Assembly: GCF_023283845.1 (NCBI RefSeq)
Contig: NZ_JAKILC010000006.1
Span: 226,700 to 290,699, forward strand
Source of the DNA: Shewanella marinintestina
GTDB lineage: Bacteria > Pseudomonadota > Gammaproteobacteria > Enterobacterales > Shewanellaceae
Length of the DNA: 64,000 nt
Direction of reading: 5' to 3'
Shown here one piece after another: positions 50,449-61,315 of the stretch. Made by a program: the position numbers and the translations under genes. Numbering within the stretch: position 1 is the first letter of the stretch; the number at the start of each line of letters is the position of its first letter. A model generated the notes under the pieces. The model was not told the DNA's origin. It made no database searches and saw only the letters and a list, made by a program, of their open reading frames with translations.

Positions 50449-51095
50449 TGAAAATTGGTATTTTAGGTGGTACATTCGACCCCATTCATTATGGCCATAT
50501 CCGCCCAGCTAAAGAGATCCAGCGGCAACTCAAACTTGATGAGGTTTGGCTTATGCCAAATCACATCCCCCCTCATAAACAAGGCACTCATGTCACCACA
50601 CAAAATAGGTTAGCTATGGCTCAGCTTGTTTGTGATGAATTAAGTAATTTTAAATTATGTGATATCGAAGCTAAACGTAATACGCCTTCTTACACCGCGC
50701 AAACACTCAGTCAATTAACCAAGCTTCACCCTGAACACCAGTTTTACTTCATCATGGGAATGGACTCATTTCTAAACCTTGAGCAATGGTACCAATGGCA
50801 GCAGTTATTTGAACTATGCCATATCGTTGTCTGTAAACGCCCAGGATGGGAACTAACAAATCGCGACCAAAGCTACACGTTATTATCATCTCGCCTAGCC
50901 ACACTTAAAGCTTCTAAAAATGACCACTCGAATGTGGGTAAGATATTTATGCTGGATGTAACAGAGCAAGATATATCATCAACTGAGATCCGCCAGCAAC
51001 TTGCACTCGGTAACATTCCCGCATCACTTCCCGAACCTATTCGAAGCTATATTCAGCATAATCAGCTTTATCTGCCTGACAGTCATAGTAATTAA
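50448..51095 (+). CDS. nadD: Nicotinate-nucleotide adenylyltransferase
   Basis: It adenylates nicotinate mononucleotide in NAD synthesis; 215 aa. The nucleotidyltransferase motif [19 protein letters not shown] with HxGH lies at 3-21, [19 protein letters not shown] near 97-115, and [13 protein letters not shown] near 177-189. It starts on the stop codon of holA. Confidence 0.96.
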   Translation: MKIGILGGTFDPIHYGHIRPAKEIQRQLKLDEVWLMPNHIPPHKQGTHVTTQNRLAMAQLVCDELSNFKLCDIEAKRNTPSYTAQTLSQLTKLHPEHQFYFIMGMDSFLNLEQWYQWQQLFELCHIVVCKRPGWELTNRDQSYTLLSSRLATLKASKNDHSNVGKIFMLDVTEQDISSTEIRQQLALGNIPASLPEPIRSYIQHNQLYLPDSHSN

Positions 51096-51200
51096 CAATA
51101 AACCCCACTTAATCGCAGATATTTATAAGTAAGAACTATTAATCTAGATCTGAAATACTGCTATACTATCGCGCTGTCTTAAAATTAATGGGGTACCAGC

Positions 51201-51530
51201 GTGGAAAGCGCAGAGTTAAAGCAATTTGTAATCGATAAGGTTGAAGACCTTAAAGCTAAAGATATCGTTGTAATGGACGTATCTGAGAAATCAAACATCG
51301 CCGATTTTATGGTGGTATGTACTGGTAACTCAAAAACACACGTTAAAGCAATCGCTGAAAACCTAGTGGTTGAAGCTAAGCGTGCAGGCCTGCACATTCT
51401 AGGTGTCGAAGGTCGTGAAAGCAGCGAGTGGGTTCTTGTGGACCTAGGCGATGTTATTATGCACGTAATGCAAGATCAAACTCGTGACTTCTACCAACTT
51501 GAAAAACTTTGGTCAGAAAAGCCTGAGTAA
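51201..51530 (+). CDS. rsfS: Ribosome silencing factor RsfS
   Basis: A 109-aa protein that binds uL14 and blocks subunit joining in slow growth. [38 protein letters not shown] and [37 protein letters not shown] are diagnostic. It starts with GTG at 51201. It shares one base with rlmH. Confidence 0.95.
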   Translation: MESAELKQFVIDKVEDLKAKDIVVMDVSEKSNIADFMVVCTGNSKTHVKAIAENLVVEAKRAGLHILGVEGRESSEWVLVDLGDVIMHVMQDQTRDFYQLEKLWSEKPE

Positions 51531-52000
51531 TGAAGATTCAGTTAGTCGCAGTTGGAACCCGCATGCCAGATTGGGTTGAAACAGGTTTCAAAGAATATCA
51601 GCGCCGCTTCCCTAGAGACATGGCGCTTGAGTTAATTGAAATCCCCGCTGGCAAACGCGGTAAAAATGCCGATATAGCTCGCATCCTCCAAAAAGAGGGC
51701 GAGTTAATGTTGGCAGCGATTCCTAAAGGGAATCATATCGTCAGCTTAGATTTACCTGGTAAAAACCTCACCACACCGCAATTAGCACAACAAATGAATA
51801 AGTGGCTACTCGATGGCCGCGATGTTAGTTTGTTAATTGGTGGTCCTGAAGGTTTGTCGCCTGAGTGTAAACAAGCCGCAGCGCAAAGCTGGTGTTTATC
51901 AGCCTTAACCCTACCTCATCCTTTGGTACGAGTGATTGTAGCCGAAAGCCTTTATCGTGGCTGGAGCATTAATAATAATCATCCTTACCATAGAGAATAA
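51530..52000 (+). CDS. rlmH: 23S rRNA pseudouridine-1915 N3-methyltransferase
   Basis: A SPOUT-class methyltransferase, 156 aa. [40 protein letters not shown] [17 protein letters not shown] and [16 protein letters not shown] near 100-115 with the knot region [22 protein letters not shown] are typical. It modifies helix 69 of the 23S rRNA. Confidence 0.96.
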   Translation: MKIQLVAVGTRMPDWVETGFKEYQRRFPRDMALELIEIPAGKRGKNADIARILQKEGELMLAAIPKGNHIVSLDLPGKNLTTPQLAQQMNKWLLDGRDVSLLIGGPEGLSPECKQAAAQSWCLSALTLPHPLVRVIVAESLYRGWSINNNHPYHRE

Positions 52001-52084
52001 TATCGACACCCTATTAAACTAAACAGACCTTAACAGGATTAGGATATGTGCTTGGCACCCTTTTTTAAGCAGGAGAGAATGTAA

Positions 52085-53941
52085 GTGTCCCCAAGAAAGC
52101 GCATAACCATGAACGACCACGCGGCCGAAGCGTCGCTATTTAAAAGTCGTGCTCTGTTTACGTTTTTATGTGTGTTTATCCTGCTGAGTTTATTGCTGGT
52201 TAATCTTTACAACCTGCAAATCACTTCGTTTCAAGACTATGAAACACGCTCTAATGACAACCGTATCCGTGTTGTTCCTGTTGCGCCAAGTCGCGGACTT
52301 ATTTACGATCGTCATGGTCAATTACTAGCAGAAAACCAGCCATTCTTTTCATTAGAAATGGTGCCAGAAAAAGTTAAAAATGTCAGCGACACTTTAGATG
52401 AACTAAGTCAGGTAATTGACTTATCTGCAGATGAAAAAGCTAACGTACTTGACGCACTTAAATATCATCGCCGCTTTAAACCACTGACGATTAAAAATAA
52501 ACTGACTGAAGAGCAAGTTGCCGAATTCAGTGTTAACCAGCATCGGTTCCCAGGTATTTCTGTTGATGCAGGCTTAAAGCGTCACTATCCATACAATGGT
52601 CTAATGACCCATGCGCTTGGTTATGTGGGCAAAATTAATAGTCGAGATCAAGACTCGCTTGTACGCAATAACCTTTGGGCAAACTACGCTGCCACTAAAG
52701 ATATTGGTAAACAAGGTATCGAGAAGTTTTACGAAAGCATGTTGCTTGGTAAGCCTGGTCACCTTGAAGAAGAGGTCAACAATCGTGGCCGAACTATTCG
52801 TATTTTGAAATCTGAGCCGCCAACACCCGGGCAAGATATCTATCTAACATTAGATTTAAAACTGCAGCAAAAAGCGCTGGAGTTACTCAATGGCCGTCGT
52901 GGTTCAATTGTGGCAATTGATCCACGTGATGGCGGTATTCTCGCACTAATTTCAAGCCCAACTTATGACCCAAACCAGTTTGTGCATGGCATTAGCAGCA
53001 AAGCTTATAGCGAGTTATTGAACTCTAAATCACGCCCACTGATTAACCGCGCCACTCAAGGGCAATATGCACCAGCATCAACAGTAAAACCGCATTTAGC
53101 ACTATTAGGCTTGGAAAATAAAACCGTTACCGCAAAAACCCGCATTTGGGACCCAGGGTTTTGGCAAATCCCAGGCGTTGAACGTAAATACCGTGACTGG
53201 AAACGTTGGGGCCATGGTTGGGTCGATGTGAATAGCGCTATAGTAAGCTCTTGCGATACTTATTTTTACGATCTTGCTTATAAAACAGGGGTCGATGCCA
53301 TTGCTAACTTTATGCAGCCATTTGGATTTGGTGAGCGTACAGGGGTCGATATTTTTGAAGAATCTGCCGGTATTATGCCGTCGAAAGACTGGAAGCGCCT
53401 ACGCTATAACCAACCTTGGTATATAGGTGACACTATTTCAGTTGGTATCGGTCAGGGTTACTGGACAACGACCCCACTGCAACTTGCTAATGCAACCGCT
53501 ATTTTAGCGAATAATGGCCGCCGCTTTGTGCCACATATGCTTAAGTCTATTCAAGATCAAACCGCCAAAATAGACACGCCGCCAGATGAGCTGCCACCCA
53601 TTGTATTAAAAGATCCAAAAAACTGGGACATCATCAACGAAGCCATGCGTGACACCGCGCATAAATCTCGCTTTACCGACGCACGTTACACTGCAGCAAT
53701 GAAAACCGGTACTGCACAGGTATTTAGTGTCGCCCAAGGCGAAGAATATGATGCTGACAATATTGATGAACGCCTACGCGATAACGCATTGATTATTGCC
53801 TATGCCCCTTACGAAAACCCTAAAATCGTCCTGGCGGTCGTGCTTGAAAACGCCGGTTGGGGTGGCGTAAACGCAGGTCCAGTTGCTCGCGCTTTACTCG
53901 ACGAGTATTTGTTAAGAGATTCATGGAATAAAACAGAATGA
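52085..53941 (+). CDS. mrdA: Penicillin-binding protein 2, rod-shape transpeptidase
   Basis: The cell-elongation DD-transpeptidase, 618 aa. A signal-anchor helix lies at 22-43, followed by the dimerisation domain and [13 protein letters not shown]. Active-site motifs are ASTVKPH (SxxK) near 337-342, SSCDTYFYD (SxD, where E. coli PBP2 also has SAD) near 390, and KTGTAQVF (KTG) near 540. The GTG start at 52085 follows AGGAGAG; an ATG nine codons on is an alternative. It overlaps rodA by four bases, the classical pair. Confidence 0.97.
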   Translation: MSPRKRITMNDHAAEASLFKSRALFTFLCVFILLSLLLVNLYNLQITSFQDYETRSNDNRIRVVPVAPSRGLIYDRHGQLLAENQPFFSLEMVPEKVKNVSDTLDELSQVIDLSADEKANVLDALKYHRRFKPLTIKNKLTEEQVAEFSVNQHRFPGISVDAGLKRHYPYNGLMTHALGYVGKINSRDQDSLVRNNLWANYAATKDIGKQGIEKFYESMLLGKPGHLEEEVNNRGRTIRILKSEPPTPGQDIYLTLDLKLQQKALELLNGRRGSIVAIDPRDGGILALISSPTYDPNQFVHGISSKAYSELLNSKSRPLINRATQGQYAPASTVKPHLALLGLENKTVTAKTRIWDPGFWQIPGVERKYRDWKRWGHGWVDVNSAIVSSCDTYFYDLAYKTGVDAIANFMQPFGFGERTGVDIFEESAGIMPSKDWKRLRYNQPWYIGDTISVGIGQGYWTTTPLQLANATAILANNGRRFVPHMLKSIQDQTAKIDTPPDELPPIVLKDPKNWDIINEAMRDTAHKSRFTDARYTAAMKTGTAQVFSVAQGEEYDADNIDERLRDNALIIAYAPYENPKIVLAVVLENAGWGGVNAGPVARALLDEYLLRDSWNKTE

Positions 53942-55044
53942 GTGCACACAACTCTCGACCAAACATATGGCAGCGATTACACATAGACTTGCCATTATTG
54001 CTTGGCTTATTGGCATTGATGGCCTTCGGTCTAGTGGTTATTTACTCTGCGGGCGGCGAAGATCTTGCGCTAATGGACAGGCAATTATTCCGTATGGGTT
54101 TGTCGCTTGTCGTAATGTTTGCCGTTGCCCAAATTAACCCTGAGGTCCTCAGGCGCTGGGCGTTTCCAATTTATATTACCGGCATTATCTTACTCATTGG
54201 CGTGCACTTCTTTGGTGAAATAAACAAGGGCGCCCAGCGTTGGTTAAACCTTGGCTTTATGGAGTTTCAACCATCAGAGCTAATGAAACTCGCCTTCCCG
54301 ATCACTATGGCATGGTATATAAGTAAGTTTCCGTTGCCGCCGAAAAAGCGCTATCTAGCGGGTGCCGGAGTGATCCTACTAGTACCGACACTTTTAATCG
54401 CCAAACAGCCCGACTTAGGCACCTCTATCCTCGTTGCCGCTTCAGGGATCTTTGTCCTCTTTTTATCAGGGATGAGCTGGCGTATTGTCGGTAGCTTTAT
54501 TGGTAGCGTGCTGGCAATGTTACCTGTGCTGTGGTTTTTCTTAATGCATGATTACCAGCGCACTCGAGTACTCACATTGCTTGACCCAGAGAAAGATCCT
54601 CTCGGGGCCGGATACCATATTATTCAATCTAAGATTGCCATTGGCTCTGGCGGACTATTTGGTAAAGGCTGGCTGCAAGGTACGCAGTCGCAGCTAGAGT
54701 TTTTACCTGAGCGACACACTGACTTTATCTTTGCCGTTATCGGTGAAGAGTTTGGCTTAATAGGCGCTTTACTGCTACTCGCTCTGTACCTTTATATTAT
54801 AGGTCGAGGTTTGGTTATTGCCTCACGTGCCCAAACCAGTTTTGCACGCTTGCTTGCAGGAAGTATTACATTAACTTTCTTCGTTTATATTTTTGTGAAT
54901 ATTGGTATGGTTTCAGGCCTTTTACCTGTGGTTGGTGTACCTTTACCATTAATCAGTTATGGTGGCACATCGATGCTGACATTGATGGTAGGTTTTGGCA
55001 TCTTAATGAGTATTCACACTCATCGGCGTTTTATTGATAGATAG
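53938..55044 (+). CDS. rodA: Rod-shape peptidoglycan glycosyltransferase RodA
   Basis: A SEDS-family membrane glycosyltransferase, 368 aa, about ten helices, partner of PBP2. [22 protein letters not shown] near 32-53, [26 protein letters not shown] near 101-126, and [21 protein letters not shown] near 253-273 with the C-terminal [18 protein letters not shown] are SEDS signatures. Confidence 0.96.
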   Translation: MSAHNSRPNIWQRLHIDLPLLLGLLALMAFGLVVIYSAGGEDLALMDRQLFRMGLSLVVMFAVAQINPEVLRRWAFPIYITGIILLIGVHFFGEINKGAQRWLNLGFMEFQPSELMKLAFPITMAWYISKFPLPPKKRYLAGAGVILLVPTLLIAKQPDLGTSILVAASGIFVLFLSGMSWRIVGSFIGSVLAMLPVLWFFLMHDYQRTRVLTLLDPEKDPLGAGYHIIQSKIAIGSGGLFGKGWLQGTQSQLEFLPERHTDFIFAVIGEEFGLIGALLLLALYLYIIGRGLVIASRAQTSFARLLAGSITLTFFVYIFVNIGMVSGLLPVVGVPLPLISYGGTSMLTLMVGFGILMSIHTHRRFIDR

Positions 55045-55142
55045 CAGCTTGCTATCTGGCCTAGATTTTATTATTGATAGCATTATGGTGCATCGAAGTG
55101 CTCTAACCATAATGCCTATCAACCACTAAGGATTGCTAATTG

Positions 55143-56141
55143 ATGACCCTTTTCAAACGTATTTTTGCACCTTTAGCGCTAACATTTCTTTCCTGCTTGG
55201 CCACCGCTGCGCCAACCGATAGCGACATTGAAAAACTCAAATCAGAATTCATTAAGACTCAAGCTGAAAAAGGCTTCAATACTGAAGCAACAGCAAGTTT
55301 TATTGCTAACGCAGAATACAACCAAGCGGTTATTGATGCGATGACCAAGCCGTGGGAAGCCAAGCCTTGGTACCAGTATTACCCGATATTTTTGACAGAA
55401 AAGCGCTTAGAGAAAGGGTTAGCCTTCTGGAACGAGCACGCTAACATCATTGATAAAGCCTCGAAAGAGTTTAACGTCGACCCGCAAATTATTGTCGCTA
55501 TCATAGGTATCGAAACTTTTTATGGCGGTTACATGGGTAACTACCCTGTAAAAGACGCCCTCTATACCTTAGGTTTCCATTACCCTCCTAGAGCAAAGTT
55601 TTTCCGCAGTGAATTTGCCAATTTACAATCTCTAGTAAAAGAAGAGAACTTAGAACTTAATAGCCTTAAAGGCTCTTACGCTGGCGCCATGGGCTTTGGT
55701 CAATTTATCCCATCAAGTTATCGCCATTACGCTGTCGACTTTGATAAAGATGGAAGCCGTGATCTACTTAATAGTAAAGCCGACGCCATTGGCAGCGTTG
55801 CCAACTATTTTCATCAGCATGGCTGGCAAAAAGATCAACCTGTCACCTTACAATTAACCTTGAATAAAGATTTACCTGATACGGTAAAGACTTGGTCTGG
55901 TGAAAAACTACATTACAAGGTTGCCGATATTTTATCGCCAGATGTTGCACTTGCTGAATCTATGGATCTAGATGTGAAACAACCAGCCTTAGTCGTAAAG
56001 CTTGAGCAAGCCGATAGTGATGAATATTGGTTAGGTCTTAAAAACTTTTACGTTATTACCCGCTACAACCGCAGCCCGCTTTATGCCATGGCGGTTTACC
56101 AGTTTAGCCAGGAATTAAAGAAAGCTTATGCTACGCAGTAA
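55143..56141 (+). CDS. mltB: Membrane-bound lytic murein transglycosylase B
   Basis: A periplasmic lytic transglycosylase, 332 aa, with a signal peptide (MTLFKRIFAPLALTFLSCLATAAP). Catalytic Glu lies in IIGIETFYGGYMGNYPVKDALYTL near 122-145; GSYAGAMGFGQFIPSSYRHYAVDFDKDGSRDLLNS near 178-212 completes the goose-lysozyme-like core. It cleaves the MurNAc-GlcNAc bond to anhydro-MurNAc products, which AmpG-type permeases recycle. ATG at 55143 is preferred over the TTG just upstream. Confidence 0.93.
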   Translation: MTLFKRIFAPLALTFLSCLATAAPTDSDIEKLKSEFIKTQAEKGFNTEATASFIANAEYNQAVIDAMTKPWEAKPWYQYYPIFLTEKRLEKGLAFWNEHANIIDKASKEFNVDPQIIVAIIGIETFYGGYMGNYPVKDALYTLGFHYPPRAKFFRSEFANLQSLVKEENLELNSLKGSYAGAMGFGQFIPSSYRHYAVDFDKDGSRDLLNSKADAIGSVANYFHQHGWQKDQPVTLQLTLNKDLPDTVKTWSGEKLHYKVADILSPDVALAESMDLDVKQPALVVKLEQADSDEYWLGLKNFYVITRYNRSPLYAMAVYQFSQELKKAYATQ

Positions 56142-56910
56142 TACCCTTATCGCTTTAATATTCACCGCCACATTAGCAGCTTGTTCAAGTGGTGGTCGTT
56201 ATGATATTGACAACGATAAAGCACCAACATCCGCGCCGGACGTTACTAAGGTTGAAGATGCTCACCCCAAATATGAGCCCTATAGCCGTGGCGGCAACAA
56301 AAGCTCTTACACTGTATTAGGCAAAAGCTATCAGGTTATGCCCTCTGGTGAAGGCTACGCAGAAAAAGGAATTGCCTCTTGGTATGGTGCTAAATTTCAT
56401 GGCCACCTGACATCAAATGGTGAAACCTATGACATGTACTCTATGTCAGCTGCCCATAAGACCTTGCCATTACCGAGCTATGTCAAAGTCACCAACCTTA
56501 AAAATGATAAAACCGTTATTGTTCGAGTCAATGACCGCGGCCCATTTCATGAAGATCGAGTGATCGATCTGTCATACGCTGCGGCCCACCGACTCGACAT
56601 GTTAAAAACCGGCACTGCCAATGTCAGTTTAGAAGTCATTTATATCGCGAATCCTGAATCCGCGGCATTAGCCGAACTCAAGGGCACTGAACTGCACTTT
56701 ATTCAAGTTGTTGCTTCTTCAAATAAAGCCAGAGTTGAAAGCTTGGCCAAAAGTTTAGAGCAAAAATATAAAGTTAAGACTCGAGTACAAAGTACCAATA
56801 ACTTGTATCGATTACAGTTAGGCCCTATAGGCCAGCAACAGCTAGCAACTAAACTGACGGAAACCCTGAAACAGGAAGGTTACCCTAATAGTTATCTGCT
56901 GACTGAATGA
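56128..56910 (+). CDS. rlpA: Septal ring lytic transglycosylase RlpA
   Basis: A 260-aa outer-membrane lipoprotein. The lipobox is LAAC with Cys19. The double-psi beta-barrel is GIASWYGAKFHGHLTSNGETYDMY near 85-108 with TIVRVNDRGPF-type VIVRVNDRGPFHEDRVIDLSYAAA near 130-153, and a SPOR domain ends the protein (FIQVVASSNKARVESL... RLQLGPIGQQQ). It acts on denuded glycan strands at the septum. It overlaps mltB by 14 bases. Confidence 0.94.
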   Translation: MLRSNTLIALIFTATLAACSSGGRYDIDNDKAPTSAPDVTKVEDAHPKYEPYSRGGNKSSYTVLGKSYQVMPSGEGYAEKGIASWYGAKFHGHLTSNGETYDMYSMSAAHKTLPLPSYVKVTNLKNDKTVIVRVNDRGPFHEDRVIDLSYAAAHRLDMLKTGTANVSLEVIYIANPESAALAELKGTELHFIQVVASSNKARVESLAKSLEQKYKVKTRVQSTNNLYRLQLGPIGQQQLATKLTETLKQEGYPNSYLLTE

Positions 56911-57013
56911 ACCAAGATTAATGAACCAACGCTGAATTCCATTGTCGACTAATGTTATACTCGCGGAATTACACTTTCTTCATACCCAAACTATTAAGAC
57001 GTGCATTATTAAT

Positions 57014-58186
57014 ATGAATTTACTGAACAAACCATTGAAAACGCTTTTGCTCGCGAGCTCTGTCGCCGTATTGTCAGCACAAGCCGCCCCAGTCGTCACC
57101 CCTAATGCACCAACTGTAGCAGCCAAAGCTTACGTGCTAATGGACTACAACACCGGACAAATCATTGCTGAAGAAAATGCTTACGAGAGCTTAAACCCAG
57201 CAAGCTTGACCAAAATGATGACAAGTTACGTTATCGGCCATGAAATCAAAGTCGGTAATATCTCGCCAAGTGACGAAGTGACTATCAGTAAAAATGCATG
57301 GTCAAAGAACTTCCCTGACTCATCAAAAATGTTCATTGAAGTCGGTAAAACAGTATCGGTTGAAGAGCTGAACAAAGGCATTATCATCCAATCAGGTAAC
57401 GATGCTTGTGTTGCTATGGCTGAGCATATTGCAGGCACTGAAGATGGCTTCGTTGATTTGATGAACTCTTGGGCTAAGCAGCTAAATATGCAAGACAGCT
57501 ACTTTGAAAATAGCCACGGTTTAGATTCTGACAACCACAAAACGACTGCTTACGATATGGCCATTCTTGGCGCAGCGATCATTCGTGACGTGCCAGAAGA
57601 ATATGCGGTATATAGAGAGAAGTCATTCACTTATAACGGCATCAAGCAATACAACCGTAATGGCTTACTATGGGATAAAAGCTTAAATGTAGACGGTATT
57701 AAAACAGGCCACACTTCAGGCGCTGGTTTTAACCTAGTCACCTCAGCAACGAAAGACGGTATGCGTCTTATCTCAGTAGTTATGGGTACCAAGAGCGAAG
57801 CTGCTCGTAAAGCTGAAAGTAAAAAACTGCTTAACTATGGTTTCCGCTTCTTTGAAACGGTTACTCCATATTCAGCTGGTGACACTTTCGTTACCCAAAA
57901 AATCTGGTATGGCGATCGCGAAACAATTGACCTAGGTGTAGTGACAGATACACCAATCACCATCAGCCGCGGACAAGCTAAAAATCTTCAAGCAAACTTT
58001 GAACTAACCAAAGAGCTGAAAGCACCAATTGCTAAAGGCGAAACTGTTGGCCGCATATACTTCCAGTTAAATGGTAAAGATATTGCTCAGTTCCCTCTTG
58101 TGACTCTACAAGAAGTCAACGAAGGCAGCTGGTTCAGCCAGTTAATGGATTACTTCAAGCAGATGTTTGCAGGCTGGTTTAGCTAA
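57014..58186 (+). CDS. dacA: D-alanyl-D-alanine carboxypeptidase (PBP5/6 type)
   Basis: A 390-aa penicillin-binding protein that trims pentapeptides. The ATG at 57014 gives the signal peptide MNLLNKPLKTLLLASSVAVL, so the upstream in-frame reading from 56942 is dropped. Motifs are SLTKM (SxxK) near 61-65, SGNDAC (SxN) near 124-129 and KTGHTSGAGF near 229-238. The C-terminal amphipathic helix SWFSQLMDYFKQMFAGWF anchors it in the inner membrane. Confidence 0.95.
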   Translation: MNLLNKPLKTLLLASSVAVLSAQAAPVVTPNAPTVAAKAYVLMDYNTGQIIAEENAYESLNPASLTKMMTSYVIGHEIKVGNISPSDEVTISKNAWSKNFPDSSKMFIEVGKTVSVEELNKGIIIQSGNDACVAMAEHIAGTEDGFVDLMNSWAKQLNMQDSYFENSHGLDSDNHKTTAYDMAILGAAIIRDVPEEYAVYREKSFTYNGIKQYNRNGLLWDKSLNVDGIKTGHTSGAGFNLVTSATKDGMRLISVVMGTKSEAARKAESKKLLNYGFRFFETVTPYSAGDTFVTQKIWYGDRETIDLGVVTDTPITISRGQAKNLQANFELTKELKAPIAKGETVGRIYFQLNGKDIAQFPLVTLQEVNEGSWFSQLMDYFKQMFAGWFS

Positions 58187-58202
58187 TTAACGTCAATATT
58201 TT

Positions 58203-58227
58203 AAAAGCCACCTTCGGGTGGCTTTTT
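58203..58227 (+). terminator. Terminator of dacA
   Basis: AAAAGCCACC-TTC-GGGTGGCTTTTT is a compact GC stem with T-run, 17 bases after the dacA stop. Confidence 0.9.
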
Positions 58228-58459
58228 GCTTCTATAGCAATCAAATTATTTCTAATTGCGAAAGCAATGTCTATACCACCGAAAAAATTCTCCTTGAATT
58301 GTGATGCGTTATAACCAGTAACTTGTTATAAAAAAACTAAAAATCATCGATGGTTAAAATCCTTTAATAACCCTGACAATGATCAAATATTTATTTCACT
58401 TGGTATTAGGTATAATCGTCACCATATTATGTATTAATGAAATCTTCGAGAGTGAAAAA

Positions 58460-58726
58460 ATGTTAGATACAAAATTTGATGAGTTAATGGAATTCCCAGC
58501 ATCATTCCCTTTTAAAGTTGTTGGCGATGCTAGCGATACATTAGAAGATCGTGTGGTTGCTGTAGCACAAAGCCTAGCGCCAGGTGACTACGCTCCATCA
58601 ACTAAAGCGTCAAGTAAAGGCACTTATTATTCAGTGACCATTCGTATTACAGTGACAAGCAAAGATCATATCGAAAAGCTATACACTCAACTTGCTGCAA
58701 TTGATGGCGTAAAACGCGTACTGTAA
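58460..58726 (+). CDS. ybeD: YbeD (DUF493) family protein
   Basis: An 88-aa protein with an ACT-like fold, close to the 87 aa of E. coli Ybe[23 protein letters not shown] and [24 protein letters not shown] match. The ATG at 58460 is chosen for this alignment; the earlier in-frame start at 58379 adds a hydrophobic stretch foreign to the family. It is thought to act near lipoate metabolism in some reports; the E. coli function is not settled. Confidence 0.9.
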   Translation: MLDTKFDELMEFPASFPFKVVGDASDTLEDRVVAVAQSLAPGDYAPSTKASSKGTYYSVTIRITVTSKDHIEKLYTQLAAIDGVKRVL

Positions 58727-58740
58727 ATATTACTCATTAC

Positions 58741-58770
58741 TGATAAATGTGATCTAGATTACATTTATCA
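58741..58770. promoter_or_regulatory. Near-perfect CRP-type palindrome upstream of lipB
   Basis: The 22-bp core (58745-58766) differs from the symmetric CRP consensus at one position: left half AAATGTGA, centre TCTAGA, right half TTACATTT in place of TCACATTT. The palindrome extends outward with TGATA and TATCA, 28 of 30 positions matching. A TATAAT -10 element lies at 58781-58786, so the site sits over the -35 region, at about -37 from the expected start. cAMP-CRP control of lipBA in Shewanella has been reported to my recollection. Confidence 0.75.
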
Positions 58771-58780
58771 TTTTGACGCG

Positions 58781-58786
58781 TATAAT
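58781..58786 (+). promoter_or_regulatory. -10 element of the lipBA promoter
   Basis: TATAAT in the window GACGCGTATAATAGGCC. No clear -35 hexamer lies 17 bp upstream because the CRP palindrome occupies that position. Confidence 0.55.
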
Positions 58787-58820
58787 AGGCCGCACAAATA
58801 TTTGAGGGGAGAGGTTGCCC

Positions 58821-59480
58821 TTGTACGACAACGCTTTGCATATTCGCCATTTAGGCAAGCAAGATTACGAATCAGTATGGCACGCGATGCAAAACTATAC
58901 TGATAACCGTGATGAAAACAGTCAAGATGAGATCTGGATTGTTGAACATAATCCAGTATTTACACAAGGCCAAGCAGGCAAGAGTGAGCACATCCTAAAC
59001 CCAGGTGATATACCTGTCATTCAGGTTGATAGAGGCGGTCAAGTGACTTACCACGGGCCAGGACAACTTGTTGTCTACCCTCTCCTCGATATTAAGCGTC
59101 TAAAAGTCGGTGTACGTCAGCTCGTCACCCACATTGAACAATGTATCGTCAATATGCTCGCGCGTTATCAGGTTGAGGCTTATGCCAAAGCTGATGCCCC
59201 TGGTGTGTATGTTGATGAGCGAAAAATAGCATCCTTGGGTCTTAGGATCCGTAAAGGGTGCTCTTTCCATGGATTGGCCCTCAATGTCGATATGGATATG
59301 GCGCCATTCCAGCGTATTAACCCATGTGGTTACGCTGGTATGGAAATGATCCAATGCAAACAGCTCGGTGGACCACAAACTGTCGAAGAAGCAGGTCTGC
59401 AACTGATTGAAACCCTCAGCCAAGAACTCGGTTTAGAAAAGCTAGTTCACCACCAAGGATTACCAGAGTCATATGAATAG
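58821..59480 (+). CDS. lipB: Octanoyl-[acyl carrier protein]:protein octanoyltransferase
   Basis: It moves the octanoyl group from ACP to lipoyl domains. The 219-aa protein contains [19 protein letters not shown] near 41-59, [26 protein letters not shown] near 71-96, and the catalytic Lys in [20 protein letters not shown] near 137-156 with the active cysteine in [11 protein letters not shown] near 169. The TTG at 58821 is used: GAGG ends 6 bases before it and [10 protein letters not shown] aligns with Shewanella LipB starts; a TTG at 58815 would be too close to the ribosome binding site. It overlaps lipA by 8 bases. Confidence 0.94.
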   Translation: MYDNALHIRHLGKQDYESVWHAMQNYTDNRDENSQDEIWIVEHNPVFTQGQAGKSEHILNPGDIPVIQVDRGGQVTYHGPGQLVVYPLLDIKRLKVGVRQLVTHIEQCIVNMLARYQVEAYAKADAPGVYVDERKIASLGLRIRKGCSFHGLALNVDMDMAPFQRINPCGYAGMEMIQCKQLGGPQTVEEAGLQLIETLSQELGLEKLVHHQGLPESYE

Positions 59481-60438
59481 GCCTGAAAGATTACAACCTG
59501 GCGTAAAACTTAGAGACGCAGACAAGGTTTCACGCATCCCTATTAAAGTGGTGCCATCTGAACGCGACACCATGTTAAGAAAACCTGACTGGCTTCGTGT
59601 TAAGCTGCCGGCTTCAAATCAGCGTATTACTGAGATCAAGCAAGCACTGCGTAAAAATGGCTTACACTCAGTATGTGAAGAGGCTTCATGCCCTAACCTG
59701 TCTGAGTGTTTTAACCACGGTACCGCGACATTTATGATTTTGGGTGCCATTTGTACCCGTCGCTGCCCATTCTGTGACGTAGCCCATGGCCGTCCATTAA
59801 AGCCTGATGCAGAAGAGCCAAAGAAATTAGCTCAAACCATTAAAGACATGAAGCTAAAGTACGTTGTTATTACTTCAGTTGACCGTGACGATTTACGAGA
59901 TGGCGGTGCACAGCATTTTGCCGATTGCATCCGTGAAATACGTTTGCTTAACCCAGAGATTAAAATTGAAACTTTGGTTCCAGATTTCCGCGGTCGTATC
60001 GATGCAGCACTTGAGATCTTAGCGACTGAGCCACCTGATGTGTTTAATCACAATCTAGAGACTGCGCCAATGCATTACCGCAAAGCGCGTCCAGGTGCTA
60101 ATTATCAATGGTCACTTGATCTATTGAAGAAATTTAAAGACCGCCACCCAAATATTCCAACCAAATCAGGTTTGATGATGGGTCTAGGCGAAAGCAATGA
60201 AGAGATTGCACAAGTACTTCGTGACTTACGCGCTCATAATGTTGAAATGCTTACTTTAGGTCAGTACCTACAGCCATCTAAGTTCCACTTGCCTGTTGAG
60301 CGCTATGTATCGCCTGCAGAGTTTGATGAACTAAAAGAACTCGCTGAAAGCATCGGCTTTACCCATGCAGCTTGTGGTCCATTAGTGCGCTCAAGCTATC
60401 ATGCAGATCTTCAAGCACAGGGCAAAGAAGTTAAATAA
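59473..60438 (+). CDS. lipA: Lipoyl synthase
   Basis: A radical-SAM enzyme that inserts two sulfurs into octanoyl groups, 321 aa. The auxiliary cluster cysteines lie in [12 protein letters not shown] near 69-80, the radical-SAM motif [14 protein letters not shown] near 95-108, and the C-terminal RSSYHAD serine (near 307-313) ligates the auxiliary cluster. It completes lipoate synthesis with LipB. Confidence 0.97.
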   Translation: MNRPERLQPGVKLRDADKVSRIPIKVVPSERDTMLRKPDWLRVKLPASNQRITEIKQALRKNGLHSVCEEASCPNLSECFNHGTATFMILGAICTRRCPFCDVAHGRPLKPDAEEPKKLAQTIKDMKLKYVVITSVDRDDLRDGGAQHFADCIREIRLLNPEIKIETLVPDFRGRIDAALEILATEPPDVFNHNLETAPMHYRKARPGANYQWSLDLLKKFKDRHPNIPTKSGLMMGLGESNEEIAQVLRDLRAHNVEMLTLGQYLQPSKFHLPVERYVSPAEFDELKELAESIGFTHAACGPLVRSSYHADLQAQGKEVK

Positions 60439-60467
60439 CACTTTTCTGCTAGAAAATTGATAGATAT

Positions 60468-60495
60468 AAAAATAGCGCCCTTTGGCGCTATTTTT
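60468..60495 (+). terminator. Terminator of lipBA
   Basis: AAAAATAGCGCC-CTTT-GGCGCTATTTTT, 30 bases after the lipA stop. It is symmetrical and may also stop the leftward rimI transcript. Confidence 0.9.
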
Positions 60496-60530
60496 ATATC
60501 CGCTTCTCAATCAACCCGCCGGTTGACAGT

Positions 60531-60968
60531 TTAGAGTGGTAACTGCATCAATATCGCATCTTCGCTACCAGTGTCGGTCTTATAATAGCCTTTACGTACA
60601 CCTGTTGTTTCAAAGCCTAACGCCGCATATAAAGCCCTAGCAGTGGTACCAGATTGCCTCACCTCTAACAGTAATACCTCAGCACCTTTAGCTGTGGCCG
60701 CTGCGATAACTCTGCTTAACAAGGCTTTACCAAATCCTTTTCCCTGACAAGCAGGATCAACGCAAATATCCATCAAGGTCGCATCTTCAAATATTTGATG
60801 CAAAATCGCGAAGCCACAAAGCGTGTCATCCTCTATCACGCCAAAGCTAGTGTAGAGATGACCAAAACAGCTTCTAATAGTTGCCTCACTCATTGGGTGA
60901 GAGTGCGCTCTCGCAGCAACAGCAGCCATTTGCAACGACATGTTATCATCGAGCAATACAAGTGACAT
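60531..60968 (-). CDS. rimI: Ribosomal-protein-alanine N-acetyltransferase
   Basis: A GNAT acetyltransferase of 145 aa acting on the N-terminal alanine of ribosomal protein bS18. The acetyl-CoA motif CVDPACQGKGFGKALLSRVI near 71-90 (Q/R-x-x-G-x-G/A) and LLEVRQSGTTARALYAALGFETTGVRKGYY near 100-129 match RimI. It overlaps holD by one base, as in E. coli. Confidence 0.9.
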   Translation of the reverse strand: MSLVLLDDNMSLQMAAVAARAHSHPMSEATIRSCFGHLYTSFGVIEDDTLCGFAILHQIFEDATLMDICVDPACQGKGFGKALLSRVIAAATAKGAEVLLLEVRQSGTTARALYAALGFETTGVRKGYYKTDTGSEDAILMQLPL

Positions 60969-61315
60969 TAACTACCCTTTTTAAGCATATAAGCCTGCAT
61001 ATTAGCCCACAGCGCTTTTTTAGCTTCAACGTTAGTTTCTAGCTCATTGATTGGCGCCGAAATTAACCTATCATCGCTTTCTACCGCCTGCTTACCACGC
61101 ATATCCCAAATAACCTTGGCAGCTGGCTCTGCACGGGCAGCGAAACGACAATGCTCAATATCAACACCGATAAAACTAAGTACGGTCGTAAATAATGGAC
61201 TATCAACTTCTTTTAGGCGCAAAGGATTAACTAGTATGGTCATAATATCAGCCTGAGGGACAGCTTTTTTCCAGCGGGTAATGCCCATGGCATCGAGGTA
61301 AGCATTTTTTTCCAT
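60968..61315 (-). CDS. holD: DNA polymerase III psi subunit
   Basis: A 115-aa protein. MGITRWKKAVPQ near 10-21 and the C-terminal PINELETNVEAKKALWANMQAYM resemble E. coli HolD (LGITQW..., L..NP.A+.ALWQQI..Y), and the holD-rimI order is conserved. It links the clamp loader to SSB through HolC. The sequence is poorly conserved, so context carries much of the weight. Confidence 0.82.
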   Translation of the reverse strand: MEKNAYLDAMGITRWKKAVPQADIMTILVNPLRLKEVDSPLFTTVLSFIGVDIEHCRFAARAEPAAKVIWDMRGKQAVESDDRLISAPINELETNVEAKKALWANMQAYMLKKGS

